This document shows, piece by piece, positions 48,419 to 57,528 of a DNA stretch of 64,000 nt (position 1 is the first letter of the stretch; the number at the start of each line of letters is the position of its first letter). A program made the position numbers and the translations under genes. Below the pieces are notes generated by a model, which searched no databases, was not told where the DNA came from, and worked only from the letters and a program-made list of their open reading frames with translations. The DNA comes from Rubrivirga marina (GTDB taxonomy: Bacteria; Bacteroidota; Rhodothermia; Rhodothermales; Rubricoccaceae), in assembly GCF_002283365.1 (NCBI RefSeq), contig NZ_MQWD01000001.1, positions 559,694 to 623,693 on the forward strand. The letters are read 5' to 3'.

Positions 48419-51085
48419 CTAGAGGTCGAGGCTGACGCCGACCTGGACGAGGCGGGGGGCGACGTAGAAGTCCGGGCGCCGGAGGAACTCGTCCTTCGAG
48501 TTCAGGCCGAGCGCGGCGCCGCTGTAGTAGCGGAGGTTCGGCGTGGGCAGGCCCGTGTCGGTGTAGACGTTGGTCACGTTCCGGGCGTCGAGCAGGTTGT
48601 AGACCCGGAGGAACAGGCCGGGCTCGAGGCCGCCGAGGCGGACCACGCGCGTGGCGAACAGGTCGACGGTCGCCACCCCGGGCCGGCGGGCCGAGTTCTC
48701 GACGCCCGTCCGCTGGTCGGCCTGCGTCGGCGTGTAGGGGAGCCCGGAGCCGAGCTGGGCCACGAGGCTGACGAGGCCGAACGACCGGTCGGCCTGGCCG
48801 ACGGCGGCGCGGACGTTGAGCTGGTGGCGGCGGTCCCACTCGACCGGGACGAGCTGCTTGACGGGCTCGTTGCCGGCCTGCTCGGCGAGGAGCCGGTCGC
48901 GCGGGTCGGAGGCGTTGGCCTCGGCGATCTGGTACGTGTAGTCGACGTTGAGCCCGAACCCGTCGAGCGGGCGGCGCTCGAACGAGACCGTCACGCCGCG
49001 GACGTTGCCGTAGTCGCGGTTCACGTAGCGGCCGTAGCGCGAGAGCTGGAAGTCCTCGCCGACGCCGGCCGCGATCGTCTCGATCCGCGTGCCGAGGAGG
49101 TTCCGGATGTCCTTGTAGTAGACCGTGAGGTCGAGCCCGACCGTGTTCGAGAACCCCTGCTGGAGCCCGACCTCGTAGGCTACGGTCTGCTGCGGCTCAA
49201 GGTCGGCGTAGCCGAACGGGCGGCCCAGGCCGAGCTCCGGGTCGAAGATGTAGTCCGGGTTCGTGAACAGGAAATCGAAGGGCGGCATCTGGAAAAAGTG
49301 CCCGTAGGCCACGTGGACCACGCCCGCCTCGGAGATCGGGTAGGCCAGCCCGAGGCGGGGCGAGAGCTGCCACTTCGCCTCCGTCGCCCGCCGCTCCGAC
49401 GTCCGCGGCTGCGTAAAGTCCGAGGGCACCTCGGTCCGCGCGTCGAAGTAGTCGAGGCGGACGCCCGCGTTGACCACGAGATAGTCGAACTCCATCTTGT
49501 CCTGGACATAGACCGAGGCCTCGATGGGCTGCTGGTCGTAGCTCACGTGCGCCGGCGTCCCGGCCGGCGGGATGTCCGGCTCGAACCCCGTCGACGCGTT
49601 GTTGAGCACGTCGAACCGGTCGAGCGCGAGGTCGTGGAGCTTGACCTCCGCCCCGCCCTTCACGAGGTGCCGCCGCGTGACCTGGCTCGTGACGTCGAAC
49701 CGGCCGACCGACGTCCGCGTCTCGCGGGCGAACTGGGTCGGGCGCGCGCCGCCGAGGTAGAAGCTGAAGTTGGGGCTGAGCTCGCGGAGCGCCGTGTCCC
49801 GCGGGTAGCGCGAATCGAGCGGGTCCTCGTAGACGTATTCGTCGACGGCGTTCTGGAACGTGGCCGCCTTCAGGTCGAGAAAGGTGCTCCCCGAGAACAG
49901 GAGCGTGTAGGTCCCGATGATCGAGGCCGAGCGGCCGTGGACCGTGGTCTGCCCGTCGGGGTTGTAGCGGAAGAGGTGGTCGTAGTTCTGGCCGCGGTCG
50001 GTCTGGAGGAGCCCGTTGAGCGCGAGCCGGCCGCCGAAGACCTGGCCGGTCAGCTTGAGCTGGGCCGTCTCCTGCTCGCCCCAGTTGAGCGAGGCGAGCG
50101 TGCTGTCGCCGAGGGCCGGCACGTAGACCGTCCGCCCGTCGACCTCGACGGGGACGCGCTGGTCGGTCTCGGCGTAGACCGGCTGGACCACGCGCCGACC
50201 GTAGAGGTAGCCGTCGTTGCGGACGACGCGGCCGGACGCGAAGAACGTGAGCCGCGACCCGAAGCCGGGGACCGGGCCGCTCAGCGACCCGTTGGCCTCG
50301 ACGTTGCCGGTCGCCGAGACCGATTCGGGCCGCTCGAACAGGTCGCTGGCGCCCGTCGCGTAGCCGCCGCCGTAGGCGGTCAGGCTCACGGCGTAGTCCT
50401 CGCCGCCGTCCTTCGTCACGATGTTGACCACGCCCGACTGGGCCTGGCCGTACTCGGCGTTGAACGTGCCCGAGATGACCTCGACCTCCTGGATCGCCTC
50501 GTTCTCGACCTGGAACGCGAACGACTGGTCGTACACGTCGTTGACCGGCACGCCGTCGACGAGGTAGGCCACCTCGCCGGTCCGCCCGCCTCGGAAGTGC
50601 CCCTCGACCACGCCCGCCTGGAGGTTGACGACGTCGGAGAACGACTGGACCGGGAGCGCCTCGAGCTCCTCGGACGAGATCGACGCGGCCGACGACGTCA
50701 GGTCGCGCTGGACGATCGGCCGCTCGGCACGCACGATGACCTCCTCGGTCTGGGTCGTCTCCTCCGCCAGCTCCACGTCGAGGTCGGTCGTCCGGTTGAT
50801 CTGGACGCGGACGCCCTCGACCACGCGCGTCCCGTACCCGATGGCGGAGACGCGGACGCTGTACGTCCCCGGCCGGATGCCGATGACCGAGTAGTAGCCG
50901 TCGACGTCGGTCGAGGCCCCGCGGTCGGTGTCGACCACGAGGACGCTGGCGCCGATGACGGCGCCGCCGGACTGGGCGTCGACGACGCGGCCGGCCACCT
51001 TGCCGGTCTGCGCGGAGACCGCGCCGGCCAGGAGCACGGAGAGGGCGAGCATGGGCAGGGCCCACGCACGGAGAGGCGATCGCAT
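48419..51085 (-). CDS. TonB-dependent receptor (triad B)
   Basis: 888 residues from the ATG complement of 51083-51085 (MRSPLRAWALPML), giving a signal peptide ending VSAQ; a frame to 51121 adds 12 unlikely residues. Regulatory-like domain (KVAGRVVDAQSGGAVIGASV, GYYSVIGIRPGTYSVRVSAIGYG), plug (ELEALPVQSFSDVVNLQAGV, GHFRGGRTGEVAYLVDGVPV, ISGTFNAEYGQAQSGVVNIV) and barrel with GLQQGFSNTVGLDLTVYYKDI, matching triad A motif for motif. It differs in lacking the LHLRGG 'DAGGR' insertion before the second plug motif. The likely ligand is the oligosaccharide used by the downstream ABC importer and glycoside enzymes. No SusD homologue is present. Confidence 0.92.
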   Translation of the reverse strand: MRSPLRAWALPMLALSVLLAGAVSAQTGKVAGRVVDAQSGGAVIGASVLVVDTDRGASTDVDGYYSVIGIRPGTYSVRVSAIGYGTRVVEGVRVQINRTTDLDVELAEETTQTEEVIVRAERPIVQRDLTSSAASISSEELEALPVQSFSDVVNLQAGVVEGHFRGGRTGEVAYLVDGVPVNDVYDQSFAFQVENEAIQEVEVISGTFNAEYGQAQSGVVNIVTKDGGEDYAVSLTAYGGGYATGASDLFERPESVSATGNVEANGSLSGPVPGFGSRLTFFASGRVVRNDGYLYGRRVVQPVYAETDQRVPVEVDGRTVYVPALGDSTLASLNWGEQETAQLKLTGQVFGGRLALNGLLQTDRGQNYDHLFRYNPDGQTTVHGRSASIIGTYTLLFSGSTFLDLKAATFQNAVDEYVYEDPLDSRYPRDTALRELSPNFSFYLGGARPTQFARETRTSVGRFDVTSQVTRRHLVKGGAEVKLHDLALDRFDVLNNASTGFEPDIPPAGTPAHVSYDQQPIEASVYVQDKMEFDYLVVNAGVRLDYFDARTEVPSDFTQPRTSERRATEAKWQLSPRLGLAYPISEAGVVHVAYGHFFQMPPFDFLFTNPDYIFDPELGLGRPFGYADLEPQQTVAYEVGLQQGFSNTVGLDLTVYYKDIRNLLGTRIETIAAGVGEDFQLSRYGRYVNRDYGNVRGVTVSFERRPLDGFGLNVDYTYQIAEANASDPRDRLLAEQAGNEPVKQLVPVEWDRRHQLNVRAAVGQADRSFGLVSLVAQLGSGLPYTPTQADQRTGVENSARRPGVATVDLFATRVVRLGGLEPGLFLRVYNLLDARNVTNVYTDTGLPTPNLRYYSGAALGLNSKDEFLRRPDFYVAPRLVQVGVSLDL

Positions 51086-51152
51086 GACGGGTCGGGCGGG
51101 TGCGTCCGGGGCAGCCACCACTGGCCACCCCGGACGGATCGACGAGGGAGCG

Positions 51153-53750
51153 CTACCGGACGACGGTGATCGTGAGGGCCTCCGAGTGCGAAGGCGTCCG
51201 CAGCACGAGGAGGTAGGTCCCGCTCGTCAGGTCGCGGCCGTCGAGCGCGAGGGCGTGCTCCTGGGCCGCCATCGGCTGGCGGTCGGCGAGGACAGCGACG
51301 CGGCGGCCGACCATGTCGTAGACCTCGAGCGTGACCTCGGCCGCCTCGGGCAGGGCGAACCGGACGGTCGTGCCGGCCCCGAACGGGTTCGGCGCGTTCG
51401 GGCGGAGCCAGCGGTCCTGCGCGCCCGCGACCGGGCGGTCCGGGCCGCCCTCGCCGGCGGTCGCGAAGAGCGCACCGCTCCCGATGTTCGTGATCGAGAC
51501 GTCGTCCCAGTAGGTCGAGCCGGTGAACGCGTGCCAGTACCGGAGCCGGAGCTCCATGCCCACCGCGTCCTCCCGCGGGTAGACCACGAAGGCGTAGTTC
51601 GTCCAGTCGTTGTCCGCCGTCTGCGGGTAGAGCGGGATGACGTTGGGGTTGTACTCCCCGTTGAGCCGGATGTCGAGGCCCCCGAGCTCGTTGTACCCGG
51701 CCGCGCCGGACTCGAGGCTCGAGTACCACAGCGCCGTCAGCCCGACGTTGTTGTCGCCCTGGCCGATCGTCGACGGGTCCGCATTGCCTTCCGTCTTCAG
51801 CCAGTACGAGATGAGGACCGGCTCGCCCGGCGTCACCGGCACGCGCTCGGAGATGGCGACCGCCTCGGGGGCCTCGGCCGTGTTCTGCTCGATGAGCAGG
51901 CTCGACTCGCCCGTGTGGGCCTCGGCCGTGGTCCGGCTCAGGAAGAATGGCTGGGTCTCGGGCCACCCCTCCACGCCGGTCCCGGCGTCGGGGCTGTAGA
52001 AGTACCAGCCGCCGGGCACGTCGACCGTCGCGTTGAAGATGTCGCCGGGCCAGACGCCCTCGGTCCCCGTCCGGACGAAGAAGTCGTCGACGTACACCGT
52101 CCCCGTCGCGCTCGCGCCCTTGCGGAGCACGATCGTCGCGCTCGTCGCGTCGGCGGGGAACGTGATGGCGCCGAGGTCCGCCGTCGAGACGCGCGTCCAG
52201 CCGCCCGTCGAGGCGGCGTCCTGCGGGAGGTCGAGGACGATGTCTTGGCCGAGGAGGTCGTTGCCGGCCGCGTCGCGGAACGAGTAGACGAGCTGGAACT
52301 TCGCGTCGTCGGAGGCCGGGGCCGTGTTCACGCCGTCGGCCCACACGAACGCGCCGAACTCGAGGTCGGCGTTCGCCGGGAAGGCCGGGACCCAGTTCCG
52401 GATCGCCTCATCCATGGTCCACGACGACTCGCCCGACCCGGACAGCTTCAGGCTGTAGCTCGGCGAGCGCGACTGCTCCGCCGACCACGCCGCCCCGCTG
52501 CCCGAGGCGGACCAGTACGACGGCACGTCGCCCTCGAAGCCCATCTCCGAGACGAGGTTGGGCAGCTCCGCGGCGACGTCCGGCGCGTCGCCGATGAACA
52601 CGTCGTCCCAGTAGGTCGTGCCCGTGAAGCTGTGCCAGTACCGGAGCCGGAGCTCCATCCCGACGGCGTCCTCGCGGGGGTAGACCACGAAGGCGTACTG
52701 CGTCCACCCATTGTCGGCTTGCTGGGGCAGGAGCGGGATGACGTTGGGGTTGTACTCCCCGTTGAGCCGGATGTCGAGGCCCCCGAGCTCGTTGTACCCG
52801 GCCGCGCCGGACTCGAGGCTCGAGTACCACAGCGCCGTCATACCGACATTGTTGTCGCCCTGCCCGATCGTCGCCGGGTCCGCGTTGCCTTCCGTCTTCA
52901 GCCAGTAGGACACGAGGACGGGCACGCCGGGCGTCACCGGCACGCGCTCGGAGATGGCGACCGCCTCGCTCGCCGTGGGGTCGAGTTGCTCGATCCGGAG
53001 GCTGTGGCCGCCGGTGTGGGCGTCCGCGTCCGTGACCGTGACGTCGAAGGCCTGGGTGTCGGGCCAGTCGCCGCCGCGCGGGAAGTTGTCCCAGTAGTAG
53101 TACCAGCCGCCCGAGACGTCGACGTTGGCGTTGAAGATGTCGCCGGGCCAGACGCCCTCGGTCCCCGTCCGGACGAAGAAGTCGTCGACGTACACCGTCC
53201 CCGTCGCGCTCGCGCCCTTGCGAACCGTGATCGTCGCGCTCGCCGCGGCGGCGGGAAACGTGATGGCGCCGAGATCGGACGTCGAAACCTCGACCCAGCC
53301 GCCCGTCGAGGCGGCGTCCTGCGGGAGGTCGAGGACGATGTCTTGGCCGAGGAGGTCGTTGCCGGCCGCGTCGCGGAACGAGTAGACGAGCTGGAACTTC
53401 GCGTCGTCGGAGGCCGGGGCCGTGTTCACGCCGTCGGCCCACACGAACGCGCCGAACTCGAGGTCGGCGTTCGCCGGGAAGGCCGGGACCCAGTTCCGGA
53501 TCGCCTCATCCATGGTCCACGAGGCAGCGCCGGAGCCGGAGAGCTTGAGGCTGTAGCCCGCGGTCCGCGCCTGCTCGGCACTCCAGGTGGCCCCGGCGCC
53601 GGACGGCTGGAAGTAGGACGGAGCGGCGGCCTCGAAGCCGCCATCGCTGAGCTTGTTCTGTGCCGCGAGGCGGGCGGTCTGGGCCTGGGCCGAGGGGAGG
53701 CTCCACGCCAGAAGGGCGAGGGCAGCCGCGGGGAGTAGCAGTCGATGCAT
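51153..53750 (-). CDS. Secreted protein with duplicated CBM-like modules and Por-type sorting domain
   Basis: 865 residues from the ATG complement of 53748-53750; the frame further upstream is antisense to the LacI gene. Signal peptide 1-23 (LPSAQAQ). Two units of 366 residues follow, each holding two carbohydrate-binding-like jelly rolls. The first begins near GGFEAAAPSYFQPSG and contains SYSLKLSGSG-type and FGAFVWADGVNTAPASDDAKF strands. The second contains GGWYYYWDNFPRG, SLRIEQLDPTASEAVAISE and ELRLRYWHSFTGTTYWDDVFI. The last 80 residues (RWLRPNAPNPFGAGTTVRF to LTITVVR) are a sorting domain. It is likely a surface glycan-binding protein that lies first after the LacI gene, with a LacI-type operator in front. 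No catalytic residues are seen. Confidence 0.8.
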   Translation of the reverse strand: MHRLLLPAAALALLAWSLPSAQAQTARLAAQNKLSDGGFEAAAPSYFQPSGAGATWSAEQARTAGYSLKLSGSGAASWTMDEAIRNWVPAFPANADLEFGAFVWADGVNTAPASDDAKFQLVYSFRDAAGNDLLGQDIVLDLPQDAASTGGWVEVSTSDLGAITFPAAAASATITVRKGASATGTVYVDDFFVRTGTEGVWPGDIFNANVDVSGGWYYYWDNFPRGGDWPDTQAFDVTVTDADAHTGGHSLRIEQLDPTASEAVAISERVPVTPGVPVLVSYWLKTEGNADPATIGQGDNNVGMTALWYSSLESGAAGYNELGGLDIRLNGEYNPNVIPLLPQQADNGWTQYAFVVYPREDAVGMELRLRYWHSFTGTTYWDDVFIGDAPDVAAELPNLVSEMGFEGDVPSYWSASGSGAAWSAEQSRSPSYSLKLSGSGESSWTMDEAIRNWVPAFPANADLEFGAFVWADGVNTAPASDDAKFQLVYSFRDAAGNDLLGQDIVLDLPQDAASTGGWTRVSTADLGAITFPADATSATIVLRKGASATGTVYVDDFFVRTGTEGVWPGDIFNATVDVPGGWYFYSPDAGTGVEGWPETQPFFLSRTTAEAHTGESSLLIEQNTAEAPEAVAISERVPVTPGEPVLISYWLKTEGNADPSTIGQGDNNVGLTALWYSSLESGAAGYNELGGLDIRLNGEYNPNVIPLYPQTADNDWTNYAFVVYPREDAVGMELRLRYWHAFTGSTYWDDVSITNIGSGALFATAGEGGPDRPVAGAQDRWLRPNAPNPFGAGTTVRFALPEAAEVTLEVYDMVGRRVAVLADRQPMAAQEHALALDGRDLTSGTYLLVLRTPSHSEALTITVVR
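51480..53654. repeat. Tandem duplication, 1098-bp unit
   Basis: Long stretches recur with an offset of exactly 1098 bases (366 codons): for example around 52391 and 53489, 52015 and 53113, and 51640 and 52738. The DNA is nearly identical over several hundred bases in the 52050-52430 / 53150-53530 pair, so the duplication or its homogenisation is recent. It lies inside the gene at 51153-53750. Confidence 0.85.
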
Positions 53751-53766
53751 GGGAGTGGGGAGGATG

Positions 53767-53778
53767 GGAAGCGCTTCC
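53767..53778. promoter_or_regulatory. LacI-type operator GGAAGCGCTTCC
   Basis: A perfect 12-bp palindrome with the central CG of LacI/CcpA-type operators, between the LacI gene stop and the start of the sorted CBM-like protein. It shares the GAAGCGCTTC core with the pair at 54841-54868. Likely bound by the regulator encoded at 53815-54831. Confidence 0.6.
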
Positions 53779-53814
53779 AAGAGCGGACGCGCCGAGAACA
53801 TGCGAGCGGTCCCG

Positions 53815-54831
53815 CTAGGAGGACTCGCGGACGACGAGCTGAGTCGGAATGAGCGTGGCGTCGGGAATCGAGGCGTCGGCCGTCTCCACGCCCTCGGCCA
53901 ACACGCCGAGGGCCGCTTCGCCCAGCCGCTCCTTGTGGACGTGGACGGTGGTGAGGGGCGGGAAGGCGAGCGCTGCGCCCTCAACGTCGTCGAAGCCGAC
54001 GACGGCGAGGTCTTCGGGCACGCGGAGTCCCCGGTCCCGGGCGGCGTCCAGGAGACCGAGGGCGAGGGCATCGTTGGCGCAGAACACGGCCGTCGGCCGG
54101 TCGGCGGGGTCGCGGTCGAGAAGCGCACTGCCGGCCCGGGCGCCCGTCGCGCGATCGGAGGGGCCGTCGTCCGTGACGAGGAGCCCATCCGGGATGGGAC
54201 GGCCGGCGTCCCGCATCGCTTCGGCGAACGCGTCGCGGCGAGCGTTGGGGCTGGGGTGCGTGGGGTCGGCCCCGAGGAAGGCCACCCGTTGGTGGCCGCG
54301 CTCGACGACGTGCGCGGCCACGGCGAAGGCCCCGCCCCGGTTGTCGATCGAGACCTGCGGGGCGTCGTCCCACGCGAAGTCCGCGAGCACGTGGGGGATC
54401 GCTCGGTCGCGGAGCTGCTCGATGAGGGCCCCATCGACGCCGCCGGCGACGACGACGCCGTCGACGGAGTGCTCGGTGAGAAAGCGCGGGGCGTGCTCGC
54501 CGGGAACGTACGGGTCGGGCACGGTCGAGAGCAGGACGTAGAGCCCGCGCCGCCGCGCCTCGAACTCGGCGCCGAGGAAGACGCGGGTGTAGAACGGCTC
54601 GCTCTGGCGGAAGTGGTCCTCCCGGAGGACGAACCCCACGTTGCCGGTCCGCCGCGCCGCCAGCCCCCGCGCGCTGCGCGACGGCGCGTAGCCGAGGCGG
54701 TCGGCCGCGGCCTGGACGCGCTGGCGGGTCGCCTCGGCGACGGGCCCCTTCCCGTTCATGACGAGGGAGACCGTCGAGATCGACACGTGGGACGCCTCGG
54801 CGACGTCGGAGATGGTGGGGCGAGCGGCCAT
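53815..54831 (-). CDS. LacI-family transcriptional regulator (locus B)
   Basis: 338 residues. N-terminal helix-turn-helix PTISDVAEASHVSISTVSLVMNG (residues 5-27) and hinge helix GYAPSRSARGLAARRTGNVG (about 47-66) are typical, followed by the periplasmic-binding-like sensor domain (VDGVVVAGGVD, RGHQRVAFLGADPTHPSPNARRDAF, FCANDALALGLL, AVVGFDDVEGA). The class binds palindromes with a central CG and is usually released by a sugar. Two such palindromes stand directly upstream (autoregulation) and one downstream before the next gene, so it most likely controls locus B and the divergent glycosidase-like gene at 55045. The effector is unknown. Confidence 0.9.
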   Translation of the reverse strand: MAARPTISDVAEASHVSISTVSLVMNGKGPVAEATRQRVQAAADRLGYAPSRSARGLAARRTGNVGFVLREDHFRQSEPFYTRVFLGAEFEARRRGLYVLLSTVPDPYVPGEHAPRFLTEHSVDGVVVAGGVDGALIEQLRDRAIPHVLADFAWDDAPQVSIDNRGGAFAVAAHVVERGHQRVAFLGADPTHPSPNARRDAFAEAMRDAGRPIPDGLLVTDDGPSDRATGARAGSALLDRDPADRPTAVFCANDALALGLLDAARDRGLRVPEDLAVVGFDDVEGAALAFPPLTTVHVHKERLGEAALGVLAEGVETADASIPDATLIPTQLVVRESS

Positions 54832-54840
54832 GGGGGCGAG

Positions 54841-54868
54841 TCGAAGCGCTTTGATCGAAGCGCTTCGA
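54841..54868. promoter_or_regulatory. Two abutting LacI operators
   Basis: TCGAAGCGCTTTGA (54841-54854) is followed without a gap by the perfect palindrome TCGAAGCGCTTCGA (54855-54868). They lie between the LacI start codon and its promoter, 14-bp repeats centred 14 bp apart, so two dimers would sit about 1.3 helical turns from each other. Position suggests autorepression and control of the divergent gene. Confidence 0.7.
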
Positions 54869-54897
54869 GGATAGTGATTACCTTCGCCTTGCGCAAG
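54866..54897 (-). promoter_or_regulatory. Promoter of the LacI gene of locus B
   Basis: On the minus strand CTTG (54897-54894), a 20-base spacer and TATCCTCG (54873-54866) fit the Bacteroidota pattern TTTG-N19..21-TAnnTTTG loosely. The -7 box touches the first operator, so bound repressor would block it. No equally good plus-strand promoter was found. TACCTTCG at 54879-54886 is a weak -7 candidate for the gene at 55045. Confidence 0.4.
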
Positions 54898-55044
54898 GGC
54901 CTGAGTGCGTGACCGGCCGCATTCGGCATGATGGAAGCCCTACCGGCCCGGAGCGCCTCCCGGCCTTTCTCTGTCCGCCTCGATGGCGAGCTCGACCGGC
55001 GGCGTCGTCTTCGCGCAGACGGTCCCCCCTTTCCCCTGTCCGCC

Positions 55045-57528
55045 ATGCCTGGTGCCCCCTGGTCGCCCCGTTCCACCGGTCTCGTTGCGAGCTGCTTCCT
55101 GGGGCTGCTCTTCTGGTGGGGACCCGCGACTCACGCGCAGACGCTCCAGGCCGACTCGCTCGCGGTGGCGTTCGGCCTGGGCCGTGGGCAGGTCGAGGTG
55201 GGCGGGGTCTACGCGGGCGCCGAGTTCCACGACAGCCGGCCGGTCCCGGCCCGGATCAGCTTCTACGCGCCAGTCGCCAACAGCCTCGACCTGAGCACCG
55301 ACTACTGGACCCGCGGCGACTCCCGACCGCTGACGCTCGTCGTCCGCGTCGACGGCCGGGCGGACTCGCTGGGGGCGACGCCCTGGGCCTACCGCTGGAC
55401 GCCGTACGCCGTCACGTTCCACGAGCGGACGGCGGACTACGACAGCCGGCTGGCCTACCGGTTCGCCGACGACCTGCCCGGCGTGGTGATGCAGCTGATG
55501 CTGGTGAACCGCACCGGCCGCCGCGCCTCGTTCGAGGTCGATGCCCGCCTCACGACGACGCTCCGGACCTCGCACACTTACGCGACGCGAGCCCCCCACC
55601 GGACCGCGTTCGTGGACGACGGCGCGACCTTCCTCGCCTCGTTCGACGCCGCCGACACGGACTCCGTGGCCCTGTTCGTCGCTAACGTGGGGGCAACCCC
55701 GGACGCGACGGGCCGGCCGGCCGATGCGACGGCGGCGTTCACGTACGCGGCCTACCTCGCGCCGGGCGACTCACTCGTCGTCACCCAGATCATCGGGACG
55801 AGCCGTCAGCGGGAGAGCGCCGCGGTGCGGCGGCGGGCCGTGGCGACGTGGGCGGATGCAGTGGAGGCCACCGAGGACGGCATCCGGCGGTACGTCCGGG
55901 ATCAGGGTCGCTTCGACGGGCTGGACCCGGCGCTCCGCGAAACCGACCGGCTGGCCCGCGCCCTCCTCCGCGCCGACCGCCACCACCTCGATGGGCAGGT
56001 GGTGCCGATGCCGAGCCCGGCGGAGTACAACTTCTTCTTTACCCACGACCTCCTGCTGACCGACCTCGGGGCGGTCCACTTCGACCCCGCCCGCGTCCGC
56101 GACGACCTCCGGTACGTCCAGTCGCTCGTCCGCGCCGACTCGGTGCTGCCGCACGCACGCTACTGGAAGGACAGCACGTACGTCGTCGAGTCCGCCAACG
56201 CCGACAACTGGAACCACCTCTGGGCGGTGATCCTGTCGGCGTCGTACCTCAAGCACAGCGGCGATACGGAGACCGTCGACGCGCTCTACCCGACGCTCCA
56301 GAAGAGCCTGGCGCTGATGCTCGGCAACGAGCGCGACGGGCTGATGGTCGCCGAGCGGCCGGACTGGTGGGACATCGGCCACGTGCCCGGTCCGCGCGCC
56401 TACCTGACGGCGCTCACGATCCGCGCGCTCGACGCCTACGCGTACCTCACCCTCGAGCTGGGCCGGGCCGACGCGGCACTCGCCGACCACGCTCGGCGGG
56501 CCGCCCAGATGCGTCGCGCGCTCGTGGACGACCTCTGGGACGACGAGGCGGGCTACCTCCTCAACGGCCTGGACGCGACGCGCACGGACCGTCACTACTA
56601 CACCGGCTCTCTGGTGGCGGCGTGGTTCGACCTGCTCGACCCCGACCGCCGCGACACGCTCCTCGACACGGCCCGCCGCGAGCTGCTGGACGAGCACGTC
56701 GGCATGCGCAACGCGATGCCGATGGACTACCACCTCCTGACCGACGTCTATCGGTTCCAGGAAGGCGAGGTCGGGACACCCGGGCGGTACATGAACGGAG
56801 GCGTCTGGCCGCAGGGGAACGCGTGGTACGCCCTCGGCCTGATCGCCGCCGGGCGGGTGGACGAGGCGCGCGACGCGCTCACGCGCTACCTCAGCGTCGC
56901 TGGGGTGGAGGACAGCCCGAACGGCCAGCCCGCCTTCTACGAGTACCGCAACGCCGACTCGACCTCGGCCGCCTACGGGGCCGTCGACAAGCCGACGTTC
57001 CTATGGGCGGGAGGCTGGTTCCTCCACGTGCTGTACCACCTCGCCGGGGTGCGCGAGACGCCTTGGACCGTGTCTTTCAGTCCCCTCCTGCCGGAGGGGT
57101 TCGAGGCGGTCGCCTACGACCTCGCGGTGGAGGGCGGGACGGCCCGGGTGTCGTGGTCGGGCACCGGGACGGCGTTCCGACGAATCGTGGTGAACGGCGC
57201 CGAGACGGCGTCGGCGGTGCTGACCGGTCCGGCCTCGCGCATCGAGTTGGTCCGCGGCGTGCCCGAGGCGCCGTACCTCGCCTCGGCGACGGCCCTGGTG
57301 GACGACGTGTCGCGCTCGGCCGACGGGCTGGTCGTTCAGATCCGCGGAGTCGTAGGGCAGGAGGTCGCGCTGGAAATCGTCTCGCCGAGGGCTCTCTCGA
57401 CGGTGCGCGTGGACGGGCGCGCGGTGCCTCCGGCGTCCGTCACGACGACGACGATGGGCGAGACGACGACAGTCCGGCTGGCCTGGACACTGGAGCGGGC
57501 CGAGGCGACGGTTACGATCACGCCCTGA
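55045..57528 (+). CDS. Secreted (alpha/alpha)6-barrel glycosidase-like protein
   Basis: 827 residues from the ATG at 55045, which gives a usable signal peptide ending THAQ; an ATG at 54928 would add 39 Arg-rich residues that do not look like protein. An N-terminal beta-sandwich (about 30-280) precedes a helical-hairpin catalytic-type domain (about 290-690) with EYNFFFTHDLLLTDLGA, ANADNWNHLWAVILSASYLKH, DWWDIGHVPGPRAYLTALTI and GGVWPQGNAWYALGLIAAGR, then a small beta domain. The layout resembles glycogen-debranching/GH94/GH133-type enzymes. Acidic residues in FFTHD and PDWWDIG are candidate catalytic groups. It is divergent from the LacI gene across shared operators. Substrate unknown. Confidence 0.75.
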   Translation: MPGAPWSPRSTGLVASCFLGLLFWWGPATHAQTLQADSLAVAFGLGRGQVEVGGVYAGAEFHDSRPVPARISFYAPVANSLDLSTDYWTRGDSRPLTLVVRVDGRADSLGATPWAYRWTPYAVTFHERTADYDSRLAYRFADDLPGVVMQLMLVNRTGRRASFEVDARLTTTLRTSHTYATRAPHRTAFVDDGATFLASFDAADTDSVALFVANVGATPDATGRPADATAAFTYAAYLAPGDSLVVTQIIGTSRQRESAAVRRRAVATWADAVEATEDGIRRYVRDQGRFDGLDPALRETDRLARALLRADRHHLDGQVVPMPSPAEYNFFFTHDLLLTDLGAVHFDPARVRDDLRYVQSLVRADSVLPHARYWKDSTYVVESANADNWNHLWAVILSASYLKHSGDTETVDALYPTLQKSLALMLGNERDGLMVAERPDWWDIGHVPGPRAYLTALTIRALDAYAYLTLELGRADAALADHARRAAQMRRALVDDLWDDEAGYLLNGLDATRTDRHYYTGSLVAAWFDLLDPDRRDTLLDTARRELLDEHVGMRNAMPMDYHLLTDVYRFQEGEVGTPGRYMNGGVWPQGNAWYALGLIAAGRVDEARDALTRYLSVAGVEDSPNGQPAFYEYRNADSTSAAYGAVDKPTFLWAGGWFLHVLYHLAGVRETPWTVSFSPLLPEGFEAVAYDLAVEGGTARVSWSGTGTAFRRIVVNGAETASAVLTGPASRIELVRGVPEAPYLASATALVDDVSRSADGLVVQIRGVVGQEVALEIVSPRALSTVRVDGRAVPPASVTTTTMGETTTVRLAWTLERAEATVTITP

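Noticed and set aside
44814-48422. A 1202-codon plus-strand frame opposite the triad B large protein
   Set aside because: It is the antisense of codon-biased coding sequence, with no signal peptide or recognisable domain.
48282-48839. N-terminal extension of the triad B large protein containing an HPVIL-type peptide
   Set aside because: The peptide is the translation of the dispersed repeat, and the part beyond it is antisense of the receptor. The signal peptide begins at the ATG in the left arm of the repeat.
40871-54831. Classical SusCD polysaccharide utilisation locus
   Set aside because: The TonB receptor has a SusC-like N-terminal domain, but no SusD-type lipoprotein is encoded at either receptor locus. 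The next gene is a giant sorted protein instead.
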